Positions 1 through 5,634 of a stretch of 9,276 nt of DNA are shown here, in pieces. Within the stretch, counting starts at the first letter, position 1. Each line of letters begins with the position of its first letter. The notes beneath the pieces are model-generated. The model saw nothing but the letters and a program-made list of their open reading frames with translations. It searched no databases and was not told where the DNA came from. Origin of the DNA: Rhizobiaceae bacterium (GTDB taxonomy: Bacteria > Pseudomonadota > Alphaproteobacteria > Rhizobiales > Rhizobiaceae); contig JACMIV010000207.1 of NCBI GenBank assembly GCA_014380965.1, forward strand, positions 1 to 9,276. The letters run 5' to 3'. The position numbers and the translations under genes were made by a program.

Positions 1-848
1 CCGAGGCCCTGCCCTACATGCAGGCCTACGAGCACAAGACCGTGGTCGTGAAATACGGCGGCCATGCCATGGGCAACGCCTCGCTCGGCAAGGCCTTCGC
101 GCGCGACATCGCGCTCTTGAAGCAGTCGGGCATCAACCCGATCGTCGTCCACGGCGGGGGCCCGCAGATCGGCGCGATGCTGTCCAAGATGGGGATCGAA
201 TCGCGTTTCGAGCACGGCCTTCGGGTGACGGACGAGCGCACCGTCGAGATCGTCGAAATGGTCCTTGCCGGTTCGATCAACAAGGAGATCGTCGCCCTCA
301 TCAATGCCGAGGGCGAATGGGCGATCGGGCTCTGCGGCAAGGACGGCAACATGGTCTTCGCCGAAAAGGCCAAGAAGACCGTCATCGACCCCGACTCCAA
401 CATCGAGCGGGTGCTCGACCTCGGATTCGTGGGCGAGCCGGTCGAGGTCGACCGTACGCTGCTCGATCTTCTAGCGCGCTCGGAGATGATCCCGGTCATC
501 GCCCCGGTCGCACCCGGCCGGGACGGGCATACTTACAACATCAACGCCGACACCTTCGCCGGCGCCATCGCCGGCGCGCTGGAGGCGGCGCGGCTCCTCT
601 TCCTCACCGACGTGCCGGGCGTGTTAGACAAGAGCGGAACGCTCATCAAGGAGCTTTCCGTCTCCGAGGCGAGGGCCCTCATCCGCGACGGGACGATCAC
701 CGGAGGCATGATCCCGAAGGTCGAGACCTGCATCGAGGCGATCGACCGCGGCGTCGGCGGCGTCGTCATCCTCAACGGCAAGACGCGCCATGCCGTGCTG
801 CTCGAGCTCCTGACGGAGCACGGGGCTGGAACGCTGATCGTTCCCTGA
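1..848 (+). CDS. argB: Acetylglutamate kinase (5' partial)
   Basis: ATP-dependent phosphorylation of N-acetyl-L-glutamate, the second step of arginine synthesis in the cytoplasm. The frame is open from the left edge (codons for EALPY precede the first in-window Met at 18), so the true start lies upstream. The alphaproteobacterial protein normally has about 20 more N-terminal residues, and any N-terminal helix tied to arginine feedback cannot be judged here. Numbering from the Met at 18, the amino-acid kinase motifs are KYGGHAMG (12-19), HGGGPQIG (45-52, the glycine-rich phosphate loop), NINAD (174-178), LTDVPGV (196-202) and GGMIPK (229-234, with the conserved late lysine). Length and C-terminus (GTLIVP) match the family. 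It is convergent with the next gene, with only 16 bp between the stop codons and no obvious terminator hairpin. Identification is very secure; only the start is missing. Confidence 0.97.
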   Translation, partial: EALPYMQAYEHKTVVVKYGGHAMGNASLGKAFARDIALLKQSGINPIVVHGGGPQIGAMLSKMGIESRFEHGLRVTDERTVEIVEMVLAGSINKEIVALINAEGEWAIGLCGKDGNMVFAEKAKKTVIDPDSNIERVLDLGFVGEPVEVDRTLLDLLARSEMIPVIAPVAPGRDGHTYNINADTFAGAIAGALEAARLLFLTDVPGVLDKSGTLIKELSVSEARALIRDGTITGGMIPKVETCIEAIDRGVGGVVILNGKTRHAVLLELLTEHGAGTLIVP

Positions 849-864
849 CCGAGGCGCGTTTACG

Positions 865-1581
865 CTATTTGCGCTCCGCCCGCGCGAAGCGGCGGTACCA
901 GCCGGGCGCGGCGATCGTGCTGCGATAGACGTGGTTCTGCTCGGCCGCCTCTTCCGGCGTTTCGGCGCGGATCTCGCTCTTCAGCTCGACATCCGCACGG
1001 CGGAAGGGAATGACCTGCACGAGCGGCGTCCCCTTCTCGATGACGTGCAGGCCGTCGGGCCCGATCGGAAAGAACGGGAAGTGGATCAGGGCGTGGTAGG
1101 TGTCGGTATCGACGACGCCCGAGACCGCCTCGAAGACGCCGTTCGGACGATTCAGCGGCGGCACGAACAGGCAGCTCCAGCCCGGCGCCGTCCGGATCGC
1201 CCAGTAGTTGTGGAACTTCGCGGGCGGACGTGGCGACTTCGGATGGCCGGTGATCTGATGCGGCGCGTGGTTGCTGACCAGCGTCTTGTCGAAATCCCAG
1301 CCGGATTCGACGACGGTCCCCTCCTCCTTGATCTCCAGGCGCACTGTGGCCGCGAGCGGCAGGATCCAGCCGGCCGTCATCGCGTCGAGGAACGGCATGC
1401 AGCGCTTGATGGTGATCCCGCTGTCGGATGCGCTCGCCTTCTCCGCATCGATGGCAGGCAGCTTTCGGAACCATTCGGGAAGGGCGGCCTTGGCCGGACG
1501 CGGCTCGGCGATGATGCCGAGGTCGTCCTTCTGGCAGAGAAATCGGATGGCTGGCACGGGCGGATTGCGGTTCTGGAACAT
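865..1581 (-). CDS. Conserved protein of unknown function, phage-protein-like (DUF6065-like?)
   Basis: A 238-aa protein whose function I do not know. The ATG at 1581 is preferred over an in-frame upstream ATG at 1695 because a purine-rich AGAGG lies 6 nt before it and the upstream extension looks like non-coding read-through. The protein is soluble, with no signal peptide or membrane segment. It is rich in W, P and F, with a striking conserved-looking core: CMPFLDAMTAGW (61-72), NHAPHQITGHP (104-114), NYWAIRTAPGWSCLFVPPLN (125-144), GVVDTDTY (155-162), HFPFF (167-171) and KGTPLVQVIPF (183-193). From memory, this pattern (a 'PGWS/PGYSCLF' segment, a 'GVVDTD' segment and a 'GTP-VQVIPF' segment) recurs in uncharacterised proteins of T4-like and marine phages and of rhizobia, perhaps the family named DUF6065. 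That assignment needs a profile search. It lies downstream of the repeat-protein gene on the same strand, separated by 141 bp that contain a hairpin. The real-gene call is firm; the family call is tentative. Confidence 0.82.
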   Translation of the reverse strand: MFQNRNPPVPAIRFLCQKDDLGIIAEPRPAKAALPEWFRKLPAIDAEKASASDSGITIKRCMPFLDAMTAGWILPLAATVRLEIKEEGTVVESGWDFDKTLVSNHAPHQITGHPKSPRPPAKFHNYWAIRTAPGWSCLFVPPLNRPNGVFEAVSGVVDTDTYHALIHFPFFPIGPDGLHVIEKGTPLVQVIPFRRADVELKSEIRAETPEEAAEQNHVYRSTIAAPGWYRRFARAERK

Positions 1582-1659
1582 CCAAGGCCTCTTCAGGGGG
1601 CGGTGGGCCGGACAAAGCGGCTCGGTTGTGCAGGCACGCGCGGCCGCGGAGAAAGCGAA

Positions 1660-1687
1660 GGAAGGAGCGGAAGAATCCGCTCCTTCC
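1660..1687 (-). terminator. Perfect 12-bp hairpin, probable terminator after the Ser/Asn-rich gene
   Basis: Bases 1660-1671 and 1676-1687 are exactly complementary (GGAAGGAGCGGA and its inverse) around a 4-base loop. The hairpin begins 36 bp beyond the stop codon of the repeat-protein gene, reading on the minus strand. The bases that follow on that strand (TTCGCTTTCTCC) are pyrimidine-rich but not a clean T-run, so termination efficiency is uncertain. It would separate the repeat-protein gene from the downstream unknown gene, or act as an attenuating or mRNA-stabilising stem between them. Confidence 0.6.
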
Positions 1688-1722
1688 CAAATCAAGCGCA
1701 GGGCCAGGGCCCGGCGCTTGGC

Positions 1723-2217
1723 TCAATCGTCGTTGTCGCTCGAGTTGGACGAGCTGTTCGAATTGGAGTTCGAATTCGAATTCGAATTGGAGTTCGAAGA
1801 ACTGTTGGAGCTGCCGTTCGAATTGGAATTCGACGAGCTGTTGGAATTGCGGTTCGAGCTGGAGTTCGAAGAGCTGTTCGAATTCCTGTTCGAGCTCGAG
1901 TTGGCGGAGCTGTTGGAGTTCCGGTTCGAGTTGGAGTTCGCCGATCTGTTCGAATTCTTGTTGGAATTCGAATTCGACGAGCTGTTGGTCTTCTTGTTCG
2001 AGCTCGAGTTGGAGGAGCTGTTGCCGGCGACGCGTTGGTTTTCTTCCGCCGGTGCTTCCGCCGCAACGGGCGTCATGGCCGAGGTCCGGAGGATGCTCTT
2101 GATCCCTCCAGTATCCGCCATGTTCTGTTTGACCGAAGCCGCAGCAACTTGCGGGGCACCGGTGATCGCCGCAATTGTCACGGCAACAATAGATGTGAAC
2201 TTCCAATTTTTAGTCAT
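1723..2217 (-). CDS. Secreted Ser/Asn-rich tetrad-repeat protein, function unknown
   Basis: A 164-aa protein of unknown function. The ATG at 2217 is chosen over the adjacent ATG at 2220 because GGGAG lies 6 nt before it; the difference is one residue. Residues 1-27 form a classical Sec signal peptide: a basic start (MTKNWK), a hydrophobic core and an AAA|S-like cleavage site after VAA. Residues 28-65 are a short linker, Ala/Glu-rich near its end. Residues 66-164 are a low-complexity tail of 99 residues, of which 50 are Ser and 35 Asn. The tail is a strict tetrad repeat, Asn-x-(Ser/Asn/Lys)-(Ser/Ala/Thr/Asp), with Asn first in all 24 tetrads, ending NDD. Basic residues are mostly confined to tetrads 3, 6, 7, 9, 12 and 15. 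Ser is written with five different codons and Asn with two, which fits selection on the protein and not fresh slippage. No Cys, membrane anchor, lipobox or sorting signal is seen. The product is probably exported to the periplasm or beyond and intrinsically disordered. A cell-surface, matrix or desiccation role would be guesswork. Confidence 0.8.
   Translation of the reverse strand: MTKNWKFTSIVAVTIAAITGAPQVAAASVKQNMADTGGIKSILRTSAMTPVAAEAPAEENQRVAGNSSSNSSSNKKTNSSSNSNSNKNSNRSANSNSNRNSNSSANSSSNRNSNSSSNSSSNRNSNSSSNSNSNGSSNSSSNSNSNSNSNSNSNSSSNSSDNDD
1735..2022 (-). repeat. Eight tandem 36-bp units (24 x 12 bp) within the Ser/Asn-rich gene
   Basis: Coding-tract repeat with a 12-bp basic period (one Asn-led tetrad) and a 36-bp higher-order period. 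Units read on the minus strand from 2022 down to 1735. Units 1-7 end, on the plus strand, in (gct/tct/act)gtt, and most share a central gtt-cga and a cga or gga codon at fixed places. Units 1-5 carry Lys or Arg at the second position of the third tetrad; unit 6 has Gly there and units 7-8 have Ser. Alternating TTCGAA and GAATTC palindromes occur where NSNS tetrads run together (about 1767-1788). Because 36 and 12 are multiples of 3, gain or loss of units keeps the reading frame. Confidence 0.9.
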
Positions 2218-2529
2218 CATTTTCTCCCGTGTTGATCGGCCGCGTTTCACGACCACCCGGCAACGTGAGACCGTTATATTTTATTCCGGTGCGTCTTGAT
2301 AATTGCACGCACTTGATCGTGAGCGCGGCGTGACATCGGGAGACGCCTTCGATGCTCTGACGGCGGAGAGGAACCGCTGTGCTCCGGTCGATGACGATGA
2401 CGGCGCCGTATCCGGTTGCGGCGCCGAGAGCCACGCGGCAACGATTGCTCTGACGGCAAGTTTCGGCCAGGAGAGTTTGCTTGGCCTTCATTCCCGGCGC
2501 GACGACGGCGTCACACCCATACGGACTTC
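2218..2529. other. Intergenic region between the divergent repeat-protein and HAD genes
   Basis: About 310 bp without a convincing gene. The left end holds the leader, ribosome-binding site (GGGAG) and candidate promoter of the minus-strand repeat-protein gene. The remainder (about 2300-2529) is GC-rich and should contain the promoter of the HAD gene, but I see no clear -35/-10 pair or operator. Open frames on both strands here lack ribosome-binding sites, run into the neighbouring starts, and have no recognisable protein character. No tRNA, riboswitch or clear hairpin was found. Confidence 0.6.
2262..2287 (-). promoter_or_regulatory. Candidate EcfG-type stress promoter for the Ser/Asn-rich gene
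   Basis: On the minus strand, GGAAT (2287-2283) is followed after 17 nt by CGTT (2265-2262). The alphaproteobacterial general-stress sigma factor EcfG recognises GGAAC-N16/17-CGTT, so this is one base off in the -35 element. The CGTT ends 44 nt before the ATG at 2217. A competing sigma-70 reading exists in the same stretch: TATAAC as -10 with TTATCA about 18 nt upstream. It is the most AT-rich patch upstream of this gene, so a promoter is likely here, but its sigma class is undecided. Confidence 0.45.
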
Positions 2530-3249
2530 ATGACCTCACCAGATCCTCTTCGCCGTACACAGGACGCGACGCCCCTCGACTTTAGAGGCGTGACCAACTG
2601 GGTCTTCGATCTCGACAACACGCTCTATCCGCGCAGGACGAATCTCTTCGCCCAGATCGACGTGCGCATGACGAGTTTCGTCGCCGATTTCCTGAATCTG
2701 CCACATGACGAGGCGCGAGCGCTGCAGAAGGGCTTCTACCGCGACCACGGCACGACGCTGCGGGGTTTGATGACCGTCCACGACGTGGATCCCGATGCCT
2801 TTCTAGAATTCGTGCACGACATCGACTATTCCGGCGTCGCGCCCGACCCGAAACTCGGCACGGAGATAAAGCGGCTGCCCGGTCGAAAGTTCATCTTCAC
2901 AAACGGTGACCGGGGCCATGCCGAGCGGACGGCGCGCCAACTCGGCATTCTCGACCACTTCGAGGACATTCTCGATATCGTCGCGGCTGGCCTGAACCCG
3001 AAGCCGGCTGAGGCCACCTACGACAAGTTCGTCGGTCTCTTCGGCATAGACACGCAGCGAGCGGCGATGTTCGAGGATCTCGCGCGCAACCTGGAAGTGC
3101 CGAAACGTCTCGGCATGCGCACCGTCCTGATCGTTCCGCCACATCTCGAAGAGGCGCTGGGCGACGTCTGGGAGCACGAGGGTCGCGACGGGGAGCATAT
3201 CGACTTCATCACCGATGATCTTGCCGGCTTTCTCGCCGCAATCGCGTAA
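2530..3249 (+). CDS. HAD-family pyrimidine 5'-nucleotidase
   Basis: A 239-aa cytoplasmic haloacid-dehalogenase-superfamily hydrolase of the pyrimidine 5'-nucleotidase type (Sdt1-like, HAD subfamily IA), expected to dephosphorylate UMP/CMP-like nucleotides; the substrate is inferred from family resemblance. All four HAD motifs are present: FDLDNTLY with nucleophile D27 and acid/base D29; FTNGD with T124/N125; K158 in NPKPAEATYDKF; and E182-D183 in AMFEDLARN. A helical cap lies between motifs I and II (about 35-105). The ATG at 2530 is chosen because the homologous part begins shortly after it (VTNWVFDLDNTL); an upstream in-frame ATG at 2416 would add 38 unrelated, basic residues. Its ribosome-binding site is weak (ACGGAC). 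It is convergent with the small gene to its right (31 bp gap). Orthologues often sit near argB and dapD in rhizobia. Confidence 0.92.
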   Translation: MTSPDPLRRTQDATPLDFRGVTNWVFDLDNTLYPRRTNLFAQIDVRMTSFVADFLNLPHDEARALQKGFYRDHGTTLRGLMTVHDVDPDAFLEFVHDIDYSGVAPDPKLGTEIKRLPGRKFIFTNGDRGHAERTARQLGILDHFEDILDIVAAGLNPKPAEATYDKFVGLFGIDTQRAAMFEDLARNLEVPKRLGMRTVLIVPPHLEEALGDVWEHEGRDGEHIDFITDDLAGFLAAIA

Positions 3250-3280
3250 CCTTGCGGCCCGGACTACTGTGTCGGGGAGC

Positions 3281-3592
3281 TCAATCTCCGAGCAGCGAGC
3301 GGTCCTTTTTCGCCAGGGGCGGCCTGACGATTTGAGGATGGGCATCCGTACGACCGTCCTCGAAGACTTCCGCCTCCGCTGAATAATCGGAGCGCTGGTT
3401 TTCGGCAAAGACCGCGTCTTCCGCGTGTCCGACGACGGCATCGCGGGCTGTGCGGGCCGATTGCCTTGCCGACCGGCTGGCGGCGTCGCTGTCGGTGCGT
3501 TCTCCGGAAGCCTTGCCCGCCTCGACGTCGATGGGATGGCGCAGGTCCTTGGCCTGCTGTTCGCGCATCATCTCGGGATCGGTATCGCTCAT
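3281..3592 (-). CDS. Small hydrophilic conserved hypothetical protein
   Basis: A 103-aa protein of unknown function. The ATG at 3592 is chosen because AGGAG lies 8 nt upstream; an earlier in-frame ATG at 3643 has no such site. The sequence is strongly hydrophilic and rich in Asp, Glu, Arg, Ser and Ala. It has an acidic start (MSDTDPEMMREQQ), an RHPIDVEAG segment (18-26), a basic/serine middle (SRSARQSARTAR, 39-50), and a C-terminus of basic residues followed by SLLGD. There is no signal peptide, membrane segment or cysteine. It is probably largely disordered. It follows the LOG gene on the same strand with 105 bp between them, so it could be cotranscribed or have its own promoter. The RHPIDVE pattern is reminiscent of short rhizobial hypothetical proteins, but I cannot assign a family. 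Confidence 0.7.
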   Translation of the reverse strand: MSDTDPEMMREQQAKDLRHPIDVEAGKASGERTDSDAASRSARQSARTARDAVVGHAEDAVFAENQRSDYSAEAEVFEDGRTDAHPQIVRPPLAKKDRSLLGD

Positions 3593-3697
3593 GGCCTCGG
3601 CTCCTGTCTCGACCGCCGGAGGGCCGGCGCTTCGCGAAGCCAACTCGCGCGGCGACGGGCGGGTTCCACCCGAGCGCCATCCTGCGCGGGCGTCCCG

Positions 3698-4606
3698 TCA
3701 GAAGCCGTAGAATGCGGCGATTCTCGCCCAACCCTCCTCGGCGGTCTCTGCGAAGCTGATGAGGGCTACGTCCTCGGGCGCGATCATCCCTTCCTCGGCC
3801 AGCACGTCGAGATCGAGCACGCGGCTCCAGAACTCGGCTCCAAAAAGAACGACGGGGATGCGCTGCATCCGCTTCGTCTGGATCAGCGTCAGCGCCTCGA
3901 AGAGCTCGTCGAGCGTCCCGAAGCCGCCGGGGAAGATTGCCATCGCCTTCGCCCGCAGCAGGAAATGCATCTTGCGGATGGCGAAATAGTGGAAGTTGAA
4001 GCAGAGTTCCGGCGTCGCGTAGGCATTCGGCGCCTGCTCGTGCGGCAGGGTGATGTTGAGCGCGATGGACACGGCTCCGACGTCGGCGGCGCCCCTATTG
4101 CCTGCCTCCATCACGCCGGGGCCGCCGCCCGTGACGATCACGAACTCCTTGCCGCCGGAGGCATCGGCCGAATGGCGGGACGAGAGTTGCGCGAAGCGGC
4201 GCGCGGCCTCGTAATAGTGGGCATTGGCCTCGAGCCGCGCCTTCTGGGCCTCGGTTCGTGCGGCAGAGGCCGCTTTGCCGGGCTCGGGAATGCGCGCGCC
4301 GCCGAAGAGGACCACGGTCGACAGGATGCCGGCCTTGGCGAGCGCCGCCTCCGTCTTCGTCAATTCGAGTTGGAGCCGCACGCCGCGCATCGCCTCGCTC
4401 GTCATGAAATCCTCGTCGTCATAGGCGAGGCGGTAGGCCGGCGAGAGCGTCTGCGGCGTCTGGGGAAGGCGCTTCTGGCGTTGCGTGTCCGCCCGGGCGC
4501 TCGGGAACGGGTCCCAGGTTCCCGCCATCGGGGGTATGGCCATGGAGGTCGTCGGGGAACTGCCCGAAGGAGGGGCCTTGCCGGCCTTCTTCGTCTTCTT
4601 CGCCAT
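3698..4606 (-). CDS. LOG-family protein (TIGR00730-type Rossmann fold)
   Basis: A 302-aa cytoplasmic protein of the LOG (Lonely Guy) / lysine-decarboxylase-like superfamily, whose characterised members hydrolyse the N-glycosidic bond of nucleoside 5'-monophosphates, releasing ribose 5-phosphate and a base (cytokinin activation in plants and some bacteria, purine/pyrimidine nucleotide breakdown in others). Key motifs: FGGARIPEPG (101-110), GGGPGVMEAGNRGA (160-173), RK (211-212) and PGGFGTLDE (226-234), the signature PGGxGTxxE loop. The first 60 or so residues are a Lys/Pro/Ser-rich, probably disordered extension before the conserved SPAYRLAYDDEDF segment. The ATG at 4606 gives a Lys-rich start (MAKKTKK), with GGCAGG upstream at moderate spacing; an internal Met at residue 23 is a weaker alternative. 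It is divergent from dapD across 129 bp. Substrate cannot be told from the sequence, so a cytokinin role should not be assumed. Confidence 0.9.
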   Translation of the reverse strand: MAKKTKKAGKAPPSGSSPTTSMAIPPMAGTWDPFPSARADTQRQKRLPQTPQTLSPAYRLAYDDEDFMTSEAMRGVRLQLELTKTEAALAKAGILSTVVLFGGARIPEPGKAASAARTEAQKARLEANAHYYEAARRFAQLSSRHSADASGGKEFVIVTGGGPGVMEAGNRGAADVGAVSIALNITLPHEQAPNAYATPELCFNFHYFAIRKMHFLLRAKAMAIFPGGFGTLDELFEALTLIQTKRMQRIPVVLFGAEFWSRVLDLDVLAEEGMIAPEDVALISFAETAEEGWARIAAFYGF

Positions 4607-4649
4607 GGTCTGCCTGCCTTGTTCCGCCGCGTCCGAAAGGCCGCTTCGA

Positions 4650-4678
4650 TTGACCCGATCCGACCCTTCTACTAGACG
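4650..4678 (+). promoter_or_regulatory. Candidate sigma-70-like promoter for dapD
   Basis: In the 129-bp gap between LOG and dapD, TTGACC (4650-4655) matches the -35 consensus in five of six bases and is followed after 17 nt by TAGACG (4673-4678), a weak -10 (three of six). It lies about 57 bp upstream of the dapD ATG. The -35 is good but the -10 is poor, so this is only a candidate. Confidence 0.35.
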
Positions 4679-4735
4679 GGACCCGCCATTCAAATCACGC
4701 GCGTCCGCGCGCGCTAGACGCCGGAGCCACGCGCG

Positions 4736-5584
4736 ATGACCGCCCATGACAACCTTGCGCAGACGATCGAGGCTGCCTTCGACGCGCGGGACACCGTATC
4801 GGTCGAGACCGGCGGCGCGGTTCGCGAGGCCGTCGAGACGGCGCTCGGCCTTCTCGACGGCGGCAAGGCCCGTGTCGCGACCCGCGGCGAGGACGGAGCC
4901 TGGACGGTGCATCAATGGCTGAAGAAGGCGGTGCTCCTCTCCTTCCGCCTCAATCCGATGGCCCCGATCTCCGGCGGGCCGGACGGCGCGCACTGGTTCG
5001 ACAAGGTGCCCACGAAGTGGGCCGGCTGGGGCGAGGCGGAATTCAAGTCCGCAGGCTTTCGCGCCGTTCCCGGCGCCATCGCCCGGCGCTCGGCCTACAT
5101 CGCGAGGGATGTCGTGCTGATGCCGTCCTTCGTCAATCTTGGGGCCTATGTCGGCGAGGGCACCATGGTCGACACCTGGGCAAGCGTCGGCTCCTGCGCA
5201 CAGATCGGCCGGAACGTGCATCTGTCGGGCGGCGTCGGCATCGGCGGCGTCCTGGAGCCCATGCAGGCAGGACCCACGATCATCGAGGACCACTGCTTCA
5301 TCGGCGCGCGATCCGAGGTCGTCGAGGGCTGCATCGTGCGCGAGGGCTCTGTGCTCGGGATGGGCGTCTTCATCGGCCAGTCGACCAAGATCGTCGACCG
5401 GGCGACCGGCGAAGTCTTCTACGGCGAGGTGCCGCCTTACTCCGTGGTCGTCGCCGGATCCTTGCCGGGCAAGCCGCTCGAAAGCGGTGCGCCGAGCCCC
5501 AGCCTCTACTGCGCCGTCATCGTCAAGCGCGTCGACGAGAAGACGCGGTCGAAGACGTCGATCAACGAGTTGCTGCGGAGCTGA
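4736..5584 (+). CDS. dapD: Tetrahydrodipicolinate N-succinyltransferase
   Basis: A 282-aa cytoplasmic enzyme that transfers succinyl from succinyl-CoA to 2,3,4,5-tetrahydropyridine-2,6-dicarboxylate, in the succinylase branch of meso-diaminopimelate and lysine synthesis; the product feeds peptidoglycan. Residues 1-110 are the helical N-terminal domain, with [11 protein letters not shown] (71-81) and FDKVPTK (88-94). About 112-225 is the left-handed beta-helix built of hexapeptide repeats, with [20 protein letters not shown] (129-148) and [10 protein letters not shown] (166-175). The C-terminal part includes the [14 protein letters not shown] segment (233-246). Length and sequence are typical of the family. 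GGAG sits 9 nt before the ATG. It is divergent from LOG and convergent with the protease gene (50 bp gap). A dapE gene is not adjacent, although some rhizobia place it nearby. Confidence 0.97.
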   Translation: MTAHDNLAQTIEAAFDARDTVSVETGGAVREAVETALGLLDGGKARVATRGEDGAWTVHQWLKKAVLLSFRLNPMAPISGGPDGAHWFDKVPTKWAGWGEAEFKSAGFRAVPGAIARRSAYIARDVVLMPSFVNLGAYVGEGTMVDTWASVGSCAQIGRNVHLSGGVGIGGVLEPMQAGPTIIEDHCFIGARSEVVEGCIVREGSVLGMGVFIGQSTKIVDRATGEVFYGEVPPYSVVVAGSLPGKPLESGAPSPSLYCAVIVKRVDEKTRSKTSINELLRS

Positions 5585-5634
5585 GCTTCAGACCGCCGGC
5601 CTGACGGTGTCGTCGTGACGCAAAGCCGATGTGC

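Noticed and set aside
1735..2022. CRISPR-like array
   Set aside because: The repeats are tandem without unique spacers, keep the reading frame, and encode a regular peptide; no cas genes are nearby.
860..2206. Long minus-strand open frame (448 codons) spanning both accessory genes in another frame, rich in Glu/Gln/Leu
   Set aside because: It is out of frame with the signal peptide and with the conserved-motif protein. It stays open because the 12-bp repeat and high GC avoid stops in several frames.
931..2235. Plus-strand open frame (434 codons), Arg/Val/Gly-rich
   Set aside because: Arg-rich shadow translation typical of high-GC DNA opposite real genes; no start signals or domains.
1271..2299. 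Long plus-strand open frame (342 codons) reading Glu/Leu/Phe repeats across the repeat tract
   Set aside because: It is antisense to two better-supported genes. Its repeats are just the complement of the Ser/Asn codons, and it has no ribosome-binding site or recognisable domain.
2210..2491. Minus-strand open frame of 93 codons in the intergenic region upstream of the HAD gene
   Set aside because: It overlaps the start and promoter of the repeat-protein gene, has no good ribosome-binding site and no recognisable features.
3629..3640. 12-bp palindrome GCTTCGCGAAGC between LOG and the small gene
   Set aside because: It gives only a short hairpin with no T-run, and such GC-rich palindromes are expected by chance in this sequence.
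3425..4675. Plus-strand open frame (416 codons) opposite the small gene and LOG
   Set aside because: Antisense to the clear LOG motifs; composition is Arg/Gly/Ala-rich shadow sequence.
4607..5293. N-terminal extension of the LOG frame up to 5293 on the minus strand, overlapping dapD
   Set aside because: It would run antisense through the dapD coding region. Conserved LOG sequence begins only after the Met at 4606.
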